From Rhizophagus clarus (lineage: Eukaryota; Glomeromycota; Glomeromycetes; Glomerales; Glomeraceae): a stretch of 64,000 bases of DNA. This document shows, one piece after another, positions 62,566 to 64,000 of the stretch. The stretch spans positions 62,001 to 126,000 of the forward strand of contig BLAL01000213.1 of assembly GCA_015698045.1 (NCBI GenBank), read 5' to 3'. The notes under the pieces were generated by a model, which was not told where the DNA came from, did no database searches, and was given only the letters and a program-made list of their open reading frames with translations. Every line of letters begins with the position of its first letter. Position 1 is the stretch's first letter. The position numbers and the translations under genes were made by a program.

Positions 62566-64000
62566 AGTTATTGAAAATATATTTGTACACGGGTTATGTG
62601 ATCGGCTTATAATTTCCTTTTATGGAACTATAGTTACACAAAATTCCAATTACGGTTATTTGAAAATAAGAAATTATTTTTATGGAACGGTATTGTCTAA
62701 AAAGGAAGGTCAGTGTCGTACAATAACCTAATATGATAATTTTTTAATATTCTGGCCGGAAATTAGATGTGTGACATATAATATGTGACAAATAGTATTT
62801 TTAATATACTTGAAAAATGAAAAAGAGAGGGTGTGACACGGGTGATAAATAATAGTCACGTGATCAGTGTTGTGTAAATTAAGAAATTTTCTTTTTTTTT
62901 TTATTAGAAATATAAAATTTAAAATCGAAAATTTATAAAAAAAGGTAATTTGATTTTAATGAATTTACAAAATGAATTAAATGTCATTTATAATAAAAAT
63001 AGAAAAATTTTAATTAAATTTTAATGAGTTTATAAATTTTATAAATGAAATAAAAAATGGTAAGTATAATCAGAAATAACATGAAATAGTCAAAAAAAAC
63101 CGCAAATCGTCCTTATTTTAATTTAAATAATAAATGCATTTATGTTATTTATGAATAAATAAATAAATAAATTTTTAATAAAATATATTTAAAGGAAAAT
63201 AGGATAATATAATTTAAAATAATGAAAATTTATAATAAATATATACTGTATATATTTTTTTTTTTATTTTTATTTTTTTATTTTTTGAAAAAAATAAAAT
63301 CATAATAAAATGATAAACCCTTGAAAAAGGTTATTTATCATCATTATTTTATTTACCTGTTATTATCATTATTGAATTATTAAAAGTTACTACATGTATA
63401 CTTATTGTTCGCTTGAGTTTCGTTAGGCTTGGAAGTTTGCTCATGATAAATTGTAATGTTAATTGATACCCTTTTTTATAAAATATGTTTGCTGTCCAAG
63501 AATCATGACAAGTTGGACAATTCGATATCTCCTTCAGGCAAGGTATCAATAAGTTCTTTTCTTAATCATGAAATTAGGCATTTATGAGCAAATATATATT
63601 GATTCTTCTGTATAAACGAAAACGAGTTCAATTCTTTTCAATAACGGATAGCGAAGTACAGCTTTTATATTCGAAAAACAGCACATTTATAAATTTAAGA
63701 CAACACGAAGAAATTCTATGTGAGATTAATTGTGGTAAGCGGCAACTTATCGAAGGAATATTACTTAAGATTCATGTGAAGACAATTGTTTCTTTTTTTG
63801 CGAAAGCAATTTTTTATACGTTTGTGTCTTATATAAATACTTTTAAATTTTACTAAAAAAAAAAAAACTTTTGACATCAAAAATATTATAATTTTCATAA
63901 TTAACGTATGTAATTTATCATGGTTATAACATGGAAGTGCAATTCTACGATGAAGAAGCATCATGTTTTCAACTCAATCTACACTACGAATGAAACTTTA
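62566..64000. other. Gene-free AT-rich stretch to the window edge
   Basis: No supported gene. The ORFs at 63349-63549 (-) and 63584-63856 (+) show no domain and are AT-driven. A gene could begin near the right edge but cannot be judged. Confidence 0.45.

Overview
The window looks like nuclear DNA of a filamentous fungus. It is very AT-rich and has many long A/T runs. Housekeeping genes are split by short (about 60-110 nt) GT-AG introns, often with a T-rich 3' end, and decayed gene copies and inverted-repeat elements lie between them. Expanded ubiquitin-like, SAM/nuclease-like and P-loop ATPase families in an AT-rich genome suggest an arbuscular-mycorrhizal fungus close to Rhizophagus. That is inference from gene style, not a database match.

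Region 1 (1-13 kb) is a ubiquitin-related cluster. It holds a RING-finger plus ubiquitin-like gene, a tandem ubiquitin-like (poly-Ubl) gene, and three copies of one unusual module order: ubiquitin ending RLRGG, then a ZZ zinc finger, then a thioredoxin-fold domain resembling iodothyronine deiodinase with Cys in place of selenocysteine. One copy is clearly dead; the other two each carry a single serious lesion plus a possible splicing bypass. Region 2 (13-25 kb) is accessory: a small predicted secreted/membrane protein, a CACTA-like element inserted in a BED zinc-finger remnant, two further inverted-repeat elements, a dispersed palindromic motif, and a P-loop ATPase pseudogene.

Region 3 (26-41 kb) is housekeeping: cyclophilin (+), alanyl-tRNA synthetase (-), PP2A activator PTPA (+), a multi-FAS1 membrane glycoprotein (-), and an intronless YpsA/MoCo-carrier-like gene (-). 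Cyclophilin and AlaRS both look dual-targeted (two in-frame ATGs), and decayed partial copies of each lie between them. AlaRS and PTPA are divergent with 163 bp between start codons; PTPA and the FAS1 gene converge.

Region 4 (41-54 kb) is a 7-kb gene-free, homopolymer-rich stretch leading to a large ten-exon F-box protein (+), with LSM1 (-) converging on it. Region 5 (54-64 kb) is accessory again: a rearranged P-loop ATPase/nuclease-like pseudogene with an internal inversion, a SAM plus PD-(D/E)XK-like gene with a frameshift in an A10 run, and one small possible membrane protein. No rRNA, tRNA or CRISPR was found. Exon boundaries were read by eye from splice signals, reading phase and family conservation; no transcript evidence was available.
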